Shown here: positions 53,632 to 61,208 of the stretch, in pieces
Layout of the letters: every line of letters begins with the position of its first letter
Position numbering within the stretch: position 1 is the stretch's first letter
Assembly (NCBI GenBank): GCA_947166105.1
Contig: CAMVCZ010000001.1
Coordinates: forward strand, 1 to 64,000
Length of the DNA: 64,000 nt
Direction of reading: 5' to 3'
Source: an uncultured Bacteroidales bacterium
Lineage (GTDB): Bacteria; Bacteroidota; Bacteroidia; Bacteroidales; F082
The notes under the pieces: model-generated
The model's input: the letters and a program-made list of their open reading frames with translations, nothing else
Databases searched by the model: none
What the model was told of the DNA's origin: nothing
Position numbers and translations under genes: made by a program

Positions 53632-53859
53632 ATGAAATTCACGATGAATAATGTTAATATCGGCGAACTGATACATGCGGAAATGGTGCGTCAGAATCGC
53701 ACTGTAAATTGGTTGGCAAAAGAAATCTATTGTGAGAAATCGAATGTCTATAAGTTGTTTAGAAGAAAAAGCATCGATTTGGCGCAAGTGATGAGAATCT
53801 CCTAGGTGCTTGGCCACAATTTTTTGCGAGATTGCTTTACTGAGGAAGATGAAGATTGA
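53632..53859 (+). pseudogene. Second HTH gene copy with an in-frame TAG
   Basis: 75 codons, same length as the 52224 gene and clearly paralogous: VNWLAKEIYCEKSNVYKLFR and the end FLRDCFTEEDED match SWLAKSIYCERSNIYKLFA and FLNDCYETRE. The frame is broken by TAG at 53803-53805 where the paralogue has Glu (SEVMEH versus S*VLGH), consistent with a GAG-to-TAG change. The 57-residue upstream part, with the HTH, could still be made. It occupies the 565-bp space between the TPR regulator and the Nudix gene; 53423-53631 is AT-rich with TTTGATT repeats and no gene. Confidence 0.75.
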
Positions 53860-53954
53860 TTCCGATTCGGCTTCGAATTGGTCAAAGATATTTATATGTC
53901 GTTGCTTCAGCTTTTGAGGTGACGTTTTTTGTTTGGTCATTTGTGGAAAAAGCG

Positions 53955-53962
53955 TATTTTTG
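53955..53962 (+). promoter_or_regulatory. -7 promoter box of the Nudix gene (TATTTTTG)
   Basis: TATTTTTG followed by C, 26 nt before ATG 53988; fits TAnnTTTG. Confidence 0.5.
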
Positions 53963-53987
53963 CGGCATGATAAACTGAATTGCCGCA

Positions 53988-54485
53988 ATGGAAATCCTTG
54001 ATTTATATGACAGAGAACTGAGACCGACGGGCCAGACCATAGAGCGGGGGAAACGTGTTCCGCCCGGGTTGATGATTCCGATTGTGGCGGTGTATGTCTA
54101 TAACAATCATGGCCAATACTTGATTCAGAAAGTGGCTCCTAACAAAGGGAATTATTATGCCACTACCGCTGGTCACGTGAAGAGTGGCGAAACCGACTTT
54201 GCAAAGGCAATGCTGCGAGAGTTGAAGGAAGAAATTGGGCTTTCGGCCACCAAGAGCGAACTGGAATTGGTGAAAATCAGGCGCTATGAGTACAAATTCA
54301 CCTTTTTGTATTTATTGAAAAGCAATGTTCAGGTTGAGATGTTGCGGCTACAGCCCGAAGAAGTCGAGTCGGTGAAATGGATGTCGTTGGACGAAATCGA
54401 GGAACTTTGTCGGCAAGGCCTGTTCAATCGCACGCATTATCGCTTGCTTCGCGATTGCGTAGAAAGCGACTATTTCAGGAAATGA
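53988..54485 (+). CDS. Nudix hydrolase (IDI/YfcD-like)
   Basis: 165 residues. The Nudix box GHVKSGETDFAKAMLRELKE followed by EIGL has all conserved residues (GX5EX7REUXEEXGU). The N-terminal DLYDRELRPTGQTIERGKRV and the sandwich around it resemble the isopentenyl-diphosphate-isomerase/YfcD branch. It cleaves a nucleoside-diphosphate-linked or similar compound; substrate unknown. Its own promoter box lies 26 nt upstream and it faces the NRPS operon tail to tail. Confidence 0.9.
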   Translation: MEILDLYDRELRPTGQTIERGKRVPPGLMIPIVAVYVYNNHGQYLIQKVAPNKGNYYATTAGHVKSGETDFAKAMLRELKEEIGLSATKSELELVKIRRYEYKFTFLYLLKSNVQVEMLRLQPEEVESVKWMSLDEIEELCRQGLFNRTHYRLLRDCVESDYFRK

Positions 54486-54509
54486 CTTTCAAACTTCTTC
54501 CTGTCACAT

Positions 54510-54544
54510 GAAAAACAAGAGAGCCGTCCATTCGGGCGACTCTC
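54510..54544 (-). terminator. Terminator at the end of the NRPS operon
   Basis: Inverted repeat GAGAGCCGTCC / GGGCGACTCTC (54519-54529 and 54534-54544, two mismatches) with a TTGTTTTT run at its minus-strand 3' side, beyond the stop of the reductase frame. May also stop Nudix transcription, but the + strand side has no T-run. Confidence 0.65.
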
Positions 54545-54568
54545 TCGTCATTTCAGGCTGTTTATGGT

Positions 54569-55390
54569 CTACACATTGAAATAGTCGAAACCAACAATCG
54601 TATCGACAAAACGGTGGACATAGCCTTTGGCGGTGATAGGCCACTGGAAACCAAGTCGATAGAGCACCTGTGTCGTGTATTCGTTGGACGATTCAATCCA
54701 GCGTGTCTGATGGCCTGCACCCATGTCGTAAGCCATCAGCGGACGGAACAGGGTGACGAGGTCGGGGTTCTCCATCATGCGGTCGAGGGCCTGCTGGAAC
54801 TCTTCGGTCTCCACACGTTTCAACGTGATGCCCGCCTCGGCGAAACCGTTGAGGATGTCGGACAGGAACTGGCGATGGGTGTTGTTCGGATGGAACACCG
54901 TACATTCTTTCGGCGTTTGCGACAATAGCATGATGGCATGGGCCACTTCGTCGATGGGCGAGAACTCGAAACGCTCGTCGAGGGCTTTGTAAGGCACCAT
55001 TCCGATGACCACGTAGGCACGCAACATCGCGAGGAAGTCGTTGGTGTTGAAGTTAATCTGGAACTCACCGTCCTTCTGGCGTGCCGAGAGGTTGCCCACA
55101 CGCATGATCTTCGCGTTCAAACCATGGTGGGCGATAGCGTCGAGCACCAATTCCTCGGCCTTGAACTTGGAATAGACGTACTTGTTGGCGTCGATGTTCT
55201 GTCCGATGTAAAGGTCTTGCTCCGTCAGTTTGACCTCGGGTCCGGGGACATTGTCGATGCTGATGCCGGCAATGCTGTTCGTCGAGATATGGATGAGGCG
55301 CGAACCCGTGCGCAGACAGAAGGCAATCAAGTGGCGCACCGACTCGATATTGACCATTTCGATGTCGTTGCCAGCCGAGAAATGCTTCAC
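54569..55390 (-). CDS. NRPS terminal reductase domain, C-terminal part
   Basis: 273 residues from a GTG at 55390. VKHFSAGNDIEMVNIESVRH and HISTNSIAGISIDNVP, then NKYVYSKFKAEELVLDAI (Tyr-x3-Lys) belong to the extended-SDR thioester reductase (R) domain of nonribosomal peptide synthetases; the NAD(P) loop LLTGATGYLG is in the upstream frame. The frame change happens exactly in the 3-unit heptamer array at 55420-55440; one more AACTCTC unit would fuse the two frames as NSQLSTLNSKLTVIN. Read together, the domain would reduce the peptidyl thioester to an aldehyde or alcohol. Confidence 0.8.
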   Translation of the reverse strand: MKHFSAGNDIEMVNIESVRHLIAFCLRTGSRLIHISTNSIAGISIDNVPGPEVKLTEQDLYIGQNIDANKYVYSKFKAEELVLDAIAHHGLNAKIMRVGNLSARQKDGEFQINFNTNDFLAMLRAYVVIGMVPYKALDERFEFSPIDEVAHAIMLLSQTPKECTVFHPNNTHRQFLSDILNGFAEAGITLKRVETEEFQQALDRMMENPDLVTLFRPLMAYDMGAGHQTRWIESSNEYTTQVLYRLGFQWPITAKGYVHRFVDTIVGFDYFNV

Positions 55391-55419
55391 GTTGGCGACG
55401 CAGTTGATGACGGTCAGTT

Positions 55420-55440
55420 TAGAGTTTAGAGTTGAGAGTT
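55420..55440. repeat. Heptamer array, 3 units, frame broken
   Basis: Units TAGAGTT, TAGAGTT, GAGAGTT on the + strand. On the coding (minus) strand the NRPS frame enters, reads NNSQL and stops at a TAA within the array; the reductase continues in another frame. Four units would keep the frame. Confidence 0.9.
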
Positions 55441-58400
55441 ATTTGCTGCACGTTCAAGCGCATCGGGTTCGGTGATTTCGGCAGCGAAAGTCGTGACGCG
55501 CTCGTCGAAATGCGCGAAGGCCTCCGTCCTGCCGAAATAATAGAAATAGAGCGTTTTCAGTCGCTGTGTCGGGTCGTCTCCCGACTTGCTCCGCAACGGA
55601 CAGAGAATCTTTCCGTGATAATTGGTCAGCAGTTCGTTGAGGATATGGATGCCGAGATAGCCTGTGGCACCGGTCAGGAGTACATCGCCAATGGGCTGAC
55701 GCTCGCCATTGCGGAAAGCGTTGAGGGTGTTTTTGTCCAAAATGGGAATGAAAGCAACGTATTCGGAATTGTCGATAGTTTGTTGGAGGGGATTTGAAAT
55801 CCCCGACTCTTGAGCTGCGGATTTCAAATCCGCATTAACGTTGCCGCTCACATATTCAGCTAATGCCCTCGGTGTCTTCAGGTTGAAGATGTCGTTGAAG
55901 ACAATCTGCACGCCGTGTTTGCTGGCTTCAACGATGACTTTGATGGCGTTGATGCTGGTGCCGCCAATCTCGAAGAAGTTGTCGGTAGCACCCACCTCCT
56001 TGATTTTCAGAATGTCGGAGAAGATGTTGCAGAACAACTCTTCCTTCTCGCCCTTGGGTGCCTCATACTCGGTGGCGCGTTTCATTTCAGGAGCGGGCAA
56101 CACTTTGCGGTTGATCTTGCCGTTGGGGGTCATGGGCATGGTGTCCATTTGCATATAGGCATCGGGCACCATGTATTCCGCCAACGACGAGGCGGCAAGG
56201 GTCTTGCGGATGTCCTCATCGGTGAGGGTTGAATCGCTTTCCAAGGTGTAGTAAAGCACCAGATGCTCGTTGCCTTGCACCTTGCGTACCTCGGCGGCCG
56301 CCTGACGGATACCTTCGATATTCAGGGCTTTGCTCTCGATTTCTCCGAGTTCGATACGGAAACCGCGCAGTTTCACCTGTGTGTCGATACGACTGATGTA
56401 CTCCAACTGGCCCTCCTCGTTCCAACGACAGAGGTCGCCGGTGTGGTACATCCGGACAGGACGACCCCAGCGGTCTTGCTTCACAAACGGACAATCGACA
56501 AACGACTTGGCCGTGCGCTCGGGCAGTCGCCAATAGCCGCGACCCACCTGAATGCCAGCAAAACATAGTTCACCAGCCACGCCCTGCGGCACAAGGTTGC
56601 CTGCGCTATCGACAATGAAGTTCCAGTTGTTGGCCACACTTTCGCCAATCGGGATATTCTCCACGCGACGGCCGGGGGCAATGCTATAATAAGAGGTGTC
56701 GTCAGTACACTCGGTCGGGCCATAGACATTGATAATCTCGATATGGTCGCTGAACACGCCGTCCATCTTCTCGCCACCGCCCGTGGTGAAGCGGATGGGC
56801 AGGTCGTCGAAGGTGTTGAGCAGCAGGCTGGTCATGGCCGTCGAGTAGCCACCGCCCGTGATTTGGTGGTCAATCAGGAACTGACGAATGGCGCCAAGGT
56901 CCTTCCGGATTTCCGTCGGCATGATGTGGAACGAGCCGCCCAAGGTCAGCACGGGGTACATGTCCTCGATATGCGCATCGAACGAGAAGGAACGGTGTCC
57001 GCTGACGCGGTCTTCCGCCGTCAGTTTCTCCATGTCGATGACCACGGCAATGAAGTTGCGCAAACCGGCCTGATGCAGCGTTGCGCCTTTCGGTTTCCCT
57101 GTTGAACCAGAGGTATAAATCATGTAGGCAAGACCATCGGGATTCGACAAGTCAATAGGTTCTGCAGCAGGCACATCCGCCATAAAGTCGTCGATAAAGA
57201 AGGTCTTGGCGGCGGCGGTGTTGAAGTCGCCTTCGGCTTGTTTGGCCGCCAAAACATCGTGCGAGGTGATCAGCACCTTCGACTCCGAGTTTTCAAGCAT
57301 GTAACTCAATCGCTCGTTGGGATATTCAAAGTCGAGCGGCGTATAGGCGGCACCTGCCTTGTGGATGGAGAGCACCGACAGCGGGAATTCTTTCTTGCGG
57401 TCGAGCATGACGCAGACGAAGTCGTTGGGCTGGACGCCAAAGTCAATCAACTGGCGCGCCAAGGCATTCGAGTAGCAGTCCATTTCGCCGTAGGTCAGCT
57501 GGCTGTCCCTATCGACCACTGCTGGCGCGTCGGGTGTGCGCTTGGCTTGTTCAGTGAAGAGGTTGGCGAAGGTCTTGGTGATATCTACGTCAATTTCCTT
57601 ACCTGTACCTAACTTGATGATACGTTCAGCCTCCTCGTCGCTCACGATGCAGATGCTGTTCAAGGCGGCATCAGGCTTTGCCATCATTCGCTCCACCGTT
57701 ACCTTGACGGCATCGGCCAGACTTTGCATCAGGCGGGCGGAATACTTGCCATTGTCGTATTCCACACAAACACTGGGTTGACCCTGCACTTCACAGACGT
57801 AGAAAGTGATGGGGAACTTGGGCACTTGGAGTTCCATATTCTCCAATTCCAACGGAACTCCCTGACAGACATATTGGCTGATCATTCCCAATTGATAAAC
57901 AAACTGTATCTCAGCCGTCAGGCCGTAGTCAGCGGCAATCTGTGCAAACGGATAGTTCTCGTGGCTCAGCGTCTCGTCGAAGTTTTCGCTCACCGCTTGC
58001 AAGAACTCTTTCACTGTTTGTTTCCCGATGGTTGTACTCAGTGCCAAGGTATTCACAAACATACCCACCGTGTTGCGGATTTGCAGGTTGGAACGGCCGT
58101 TTGAGACAGTGGTGATGCAGACCTGCTCGCTATTGGCAAAGCGCGACAATGAATAATAGATGGCCGCGAGAATCAGATGGGCGGGGGTGATGACCGTTGA
58201 GAGTTGAGAGTTTAGAGTTGAGAGTTGGGATTGGATGGTGTCGAAATCCAACGGGGCAATGGCCTTGCTGATTGTGCCCTTGACGGGATTCGGCAGGTCG
58301 GGACGAACCTCCGTGGCGGCCTCCACCACAGACATCCGTTCTTTGAAGAAGTCCGCGGCAGCCTGATATTCCGGCCCACCCTCGGCGGCCTTTTCAGCCA

Positions 58401-59316
58401 TCACGTATGCGGCGTAATTCAGGTCTTCGGCTTCGATGGTCTCGCCATTCATGAGGCTGCACAGTTGTTGCAGGAAGGTGTCGGAAGAGCCGCCGTCGAA
58501 CACCAAATGATGCACATCCATCAGCAGATAGGTCTGCTTTTCGGTAGTCGCTATCTCAAAACGATAGAGCGGACCTGTGCCGAGGTCGAAAGGCTTCACG
58601 AAGTCCTGTTTATACTTCGCCAGTTCTTCCTCACTCATCTGTTTCACGGGTATCTCTACCACCTTCTCCAAATCAACGGTTTGTACGATACCCTCATCGC
58701 CATTGCCGAAGTGGACAGTCATCTGCGGATGCGCCTTGACGAATGTCTTGACCGCCTCGGCAAGTGCTGTTGTATCGGTATCCTTCTGGAACTTAATGCA
58801 ATATGGAATATTGTACAGCGTAGAGGTGGGATTCTTCAGGCAGTCGAAATAGACGCCGGTCTGGGCGTAGGAGAGCGGAACGCTCTTGAGTTGAGAGTTG
58901 AGGGTTGAGAGTTGAGAGTTGGGCTCTTGAGTCGGGGATTTCAAATCCCCCTCACCGGCTGACATCATACTTCTCCATATCTCATTTTCGATGCTTTGCA
59001 GCGTACCATTCTTTACCAATGACTTCGCATTGAGGGTGATGCCATAGCGTTTGTTCACCTGTATGGCCAGTTTGATGGCGGAAATGGAGGTCAGGCCGGC
59101 ATGTCCCAAAACGGTGGTAATGCCAAAATCGGTGTTGCCGATGATGTCGGCAACCATCTTGTGAAGTTCTTGCTCCAATACATTAAGAGGTGCTTGCTCT
59201 TTTTGTTGCGTTGCCAACGCAACAGACTTGACAGGCTTCGGAAGGGCCTTCTTGTTCACCTTCTGGTTCTGGTTCAAAGGTATCTTTTCAATCTGCATCG
59301 TCACGGCGGGCACCAT
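55426..59316 (-). CDS. NRPS: (A1 end)-T1-C2-A2-T2-R(N-terminal part)
   Basis: 1296 residues. In order: the end of adenylation domain A1 (NQKVNKKALP), carrier T1 (LGHAGLTSISAIKLA), condensation C2 (DVHHLVFDGGSS), adenylation A2 with YTSGSTGKPKG, NVYGPTEC, YHTGDLCRW, QVKLRGFRIELGEIE and NGKINRKVLP, carrier T2 (EIGGTSINAIKV), then the Rossmann start of the reductase (VLLTGATGYLGIHIL). The ATG 59316 is internal to the original gene. Two heptamer arrays and palindromic elements sit in its linkers. With the C1-A1 frame upstream this is a two-module synthetase ending in a reductase, as in enzymes making N-acyl dipeptide aldehydes. Confidence 0.85.
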   Translation of the reverse strand: MVPAVTMQIEKIPLNQNQKVNKKALPKPVKSVALATQQKEQAPLNVLEQELHKMVADIIGNTDFGITTVLGHAGLTSISAIKLAIQVNKRYGITLNAKSLVKNGTLQSIENEIWRSMMSAGEGDLKSPTQEPNSQLSTLNSQLKSVPLSYAQTGVYFDCLKNPTSTLYNIPYCIKFQKDTDTTALAEAVKTFVKAHPQMTVHFGNGDEGIVQTVDLEKVVEIPVKQMSEEELAKYKQDFVKPFDLGTGPLYRFEIATTEKQTYLLMDVHHLVFDGGSSDTFLQQLCSLMNGETIEAEDLNYAAYVMAEKAAEGGPEYQAAADFFKERMSVVEAATEVRPDLPNPVKGTISKAIAPLDFDTIQSQLSTLNSQLSTVITPAHLILAAIYYSLSRFANSEQVCITTVSNGRSNLQIRNTVGMFVNTLALSTTIGKQTVKEFLQAVSENFDETLSHENYPFAQIAADYGLTAEIQFVYQLGMISQYVCQGVPLELENMELQVPKFPITFYVCEVQGQPSVCVEYDNGKYSARLMQSLADAVKVTVERMMAKPDAALNSICIVSDEEAERIIKLGTGKEIDVDITKTFANLFTEQAKRTPDAPAVVDRDSQLTYGEMDCYSNALARQLIDFGVQPNDFVCVMLDRKKEFPLSVLSIHKAGAAYTPLDFEYPNERLSYMLENSESKVLITSHDVLAAKQAEGDFNTAAAKTFFIDDFMADVPAAEPIDLSNPDGLAYMIYTSGSTGKPKGATLHQAGLRNFIAVVIDMEKLTAEDRVSGHRSFSFDAHIEDMYPVLTLGGSFHIMPTEIRKDLGAIRQFLIDHQITGGGYSTAMTSLLLNTFDDLPIRFTTGGGEKMDGVFSDHIEIINVYGPTECTDDTSYYSIAPGRRVENIPIGESVANNWNFIVDSAGNLVPQGVAGELCFAGIQVGRGYWRLPERTAKSFVDCPFVKQDRWGRPVRMYHTGDLCRWNEEGQLEYISRIDTQVKLRGFRIELGEIESKALNIEGIRQAAAEVRKVQGNEHLVLYYTLESDSTLTDEDIRKTLAASSLAEYMVPDAYMQMDTMPMTPNGKINRKVLPAPEMKRATEYEAPKGEKEELFCNIFSDILKIKEVGATDNFFEIGGTSINAIKVIVEASKHGVQIVFNDIFNLKTPRALAEYVSGNVNADLKSAAQESGISNPLQQTIDNSEYVAFIPILDKNTLNAFRNGERQPIGDVLLTGATGYLGIHILNELLTNYHGKILCPLRSKSGDDPTQRLKTLYFYYFGRTEAFAHFDERVTTFAAEITEPDALERAANNSQL
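55788..55833. repeat. Double palindromic element inside the NRPS gene
   Basis: GGGGATTTGAAATCCCC (55788-55804), a 12-nt spacer GACTCTTGAGCT, and GCGGATTTCAAATCCGC (55817-55833). On the coding strand it adds NADLKSAAQESGISNP between the T2 and R domains in frame. A half element is at 58923-58950. Confidence 0.85.
58199..58226. repeat. Heptamer array, 4 units, in frame
   Basis: GAGAGTT, GAGAGTT, TAGAGTT, GAGAGTT within the C2 domain coding region, encoding QSQLSTLNSQLST in frame. Confidence 0.9.
58893..58920. repeat. Heptamer array, 4 units, in frame
   Basis: GAGAGTT, GAGGGTT, GAGAGTT, GAGAGTT in the T1-C2 linker, encoding NSQLSTLNSQL in frame; directly joined to the half palindromic element at 58923-58950. 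Confidence 0.9.
58923..58950. repeat. Half palindromic element next to a heptamer array
   Basis: CTCTTGAGTC followed by GGGGATTTCAAATCCCC (58934-58950). Same family as the element at 55788-55833; encodes GDLKSPTQEP in the T1-C2 linker. Confidence 0.8.
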
Positions 59317-59406
59317 GTTAGCTGGCGTATTCCGCCACGTTGTGTTCTGGCTTCAGGTCGTAATACTTCCAGTACCAATTGCAGTAACACACCAAATTGC
59401 CGTGCG

Positions 59407-61200
59407 TCAGCTGACAACCTTTGGGAACGCCTGTGGAACCGGATGTGTAGAGCAGGATGAAACGATCGGATGGGGAAAGTTGAGAGTTGAGAGTTGAGAG
59501 TTGGCTTCGGCTGTAAGGGACGGCAGTTGTGAAAACTCTTTCGTCAGAAGCACATCCCCCTGATATTCGTCAACGAGGTCACGCAGTTCCTCGTCTGCAA
59601 TGAGCAGCTTGGCATCAGCATCCTTCACCATGAAGTTCAGGCGCTCTTTCGGGTAGCTCGGGTCGAGCGGCTGATAGGCACAGCCTGCCTTGAGAATACC
59701 GAGTGAGGCAATCGCCATCCACTCGCAACGCGGAATGATGATGGACACAGCATCGCCCACGCCCAATCCTTTGGACATGAGATAACCTGCTATGCGGTCG
59801 CTAATGTCATCCACCTCAGCGTAGGTGTAACGATGGTCTTTGAAAACGACGGCTTCGGCATCCGGCGTGGCCTTGGCCTGACGGCGGAACAGCGACACCA
59901 CCGTCTGCGTGTCATCGTAGGGTCTGTCGGTATTATTGAACGAGTCGAGCATTTCGACCTGTTTCATCGTGGCAATGTTGACATTGCGCAAGTATTCCTC
60001 GGTGAGGAAACCTTCCACGACCGCCTCGTAGCTCTCCATGAACTGGTTGATGAGTGCTTCGCTATACTCGTTGCCGTTATACTCCGCTTCCACGACGAAT
60101 CGTCCATCCTTAATGACAACTTTCATATAAAGTGACACCTCGCGGCTGCTGTTACGGAGAAAAACAAGCTCCATAGGCTTGCCGCAGAACGTTCTGTCAC
60201 CCCAAGTGTTTCCATGCCAGACAAATAGCGTGGCGGGTTGCAGCCCCAAGTCGATGAGGGCGTCGCTATAACTGTATAACCCATGCTGCCGGCAGCCTTT
60301 CATCTGCTCCTCCCCAGCCTTGATGAAATCGTGTACACGGGTGTCATCATCGAACCTGGCATACACAGGCACCGTTTTCACCATCATGCCCACCGTATGG
60401 CTGCAACGCTTGTCGGCACGCCCGTTATGGAGTGTGCTGAACAAGGCCTGCTGCTCATTATTGTATTTTGCCAACAGATAGCTGTAGGCCGCTGTGAAAA
60501 CGGAACTTCGGAAAACACCGTTTGCCTTGCAGAAGGCATCCACGCGATCCATGTCCACGGCCATTGTCCGTGTCAGGAGGGCGTCCACAAACTGCTTGTC
60601 GTCGCGGTCGGGCAACAGCGGAGAGTAGCAGTCGCCGCAATCGAAATTATCAGCATACCATTTCTTATCCTCTTCAAAGGCAGCCGTTTCGCGCTGTTTC
60701 TCTTCATCGACAGCCAACTGGGCCATCGTCAGCTGTTCCGCCTCCAACGGCTCACCGTTGTAGGCCTTCTCGATGTCAGCCAGCATAATGCCCTGCGAGC
60801 TTCCGTCGAAAATCGTATGGTGGACATTCTGGAAAAAATAAAAATGATCTTTGTCGCGCAGCAGGCGTATGAAGAACAGACGGCCGTCCACGATGTTGAA
60901 AGGCTGGATCATCGTTTTCTTGGCGGCCTCAATGTCGTCGATATGCTCTACCTGCAACGAGAAGGTCTCCGTGTCGTCGATCGTCTGCACAGGCTCGCCC
61001 TGATCCGTCAGTTCGATGCGCGTGAACAGTGTCGGGTGGGCAGCCACCGCCGTCTCGACAGCCTTACGGAGCCGCTCTTCGTCTAAACTTCCGTCAAGGA
61101 CATATAAAAAAGGTACGTCATAACAAGGCTCTCCCGGGTGGTTGAGACATTCCACGTAGAGACCGTATTGCGTTTTGGTTAAAGGTGCGGATGTTTTCAT
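59407..61200 (-). CDS. NRPS: starter condensation C1 and first part of adenylation A1
   Basis: 597 residues. C1 has FFQNVHHTIFDGSSQ (HHxxxDG) and starts at the N-terminus, as in lipoinitiation or starter C domains. A1 begins about residue 430 (VVSLFRRQAKATPDAEAVVF, GILKAGCAYQPLDPSYPKER). In the 3-unit heptamer array at 59482 the frame is lost and 32 foreign residues follow; the proper continuation, with LYTSGSTGVPKGCQL, lies in another frame to about 59331. There it ends AEYAS and the sequence jumps to the last residues of A1, so the core of A1 (motifs A4-A9) is deleted. The gene follows the MATE gene by 8 nt. Confidence 0.8.
   Translation of the reverse strand: MKTSAPLTKTQYGLYVECLNHPGEPCYDVPFLYVLDGSLDEERLRKAVETAVAAHPTLFTRIELTDQGEPVQTIDDTETFSLQVEHIDDIEAAKKTMIQPFNIVDGRLFFIRLLRDKDHFYFFQNVHHTIFDGSSQGIMLADIEKAYNGEPLEAEQLTMAQLAVDEEKQRETAAFEEDKKWYADNFDCGDCYSPLLPDRDDKQFVDALLTRTMAVDMDRVDAFCKANGVFRSSVFTAAYSYLLAKYNNEQQALFSTLHNGRADKRCSHTVGMMVKTVPVYARFDDDTRVHDFIKAGEEQMKGCRQHGLYSYSDALIDLGLQPATLFVWHGNTWGDRTFCGKPMELVFLRNSSREVSLYMKVVIKDGRFVVEAEYNGNEYSEALINQFMESYEAVVEGFLTEEYLRNVNIATMKQVEMLDSFNNTDRPYDDTQTVVSLFRRQAKATPDAEAVVFKDHRYTYAEVDDISDRIAGYLMSKGLGVGDAVSIIIPRCEWMAIASLGILKAGCAYQPLDPSYPKERLNFMVKDADAKLLIADEELRDLVDEYQGDVLLTKEFSQLPSLTAEANSQLSTLNFPHPIVSSCSTHPVPQAFPKVVS
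59482..59502. repeat. Heptamer array, 3 units, frame broken
   Basis: Three perfect GAGAGTT units in the A1 coding region. Upstream frame gives NSQLSTLN then foreign residues; a fourth unit would give NSQLSTLNSQLSPSDRF and the A3 motif LYTSGSTG in frame. Confidence 0.9.
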
Positions 61201-61208
61201 ATCTAAAT

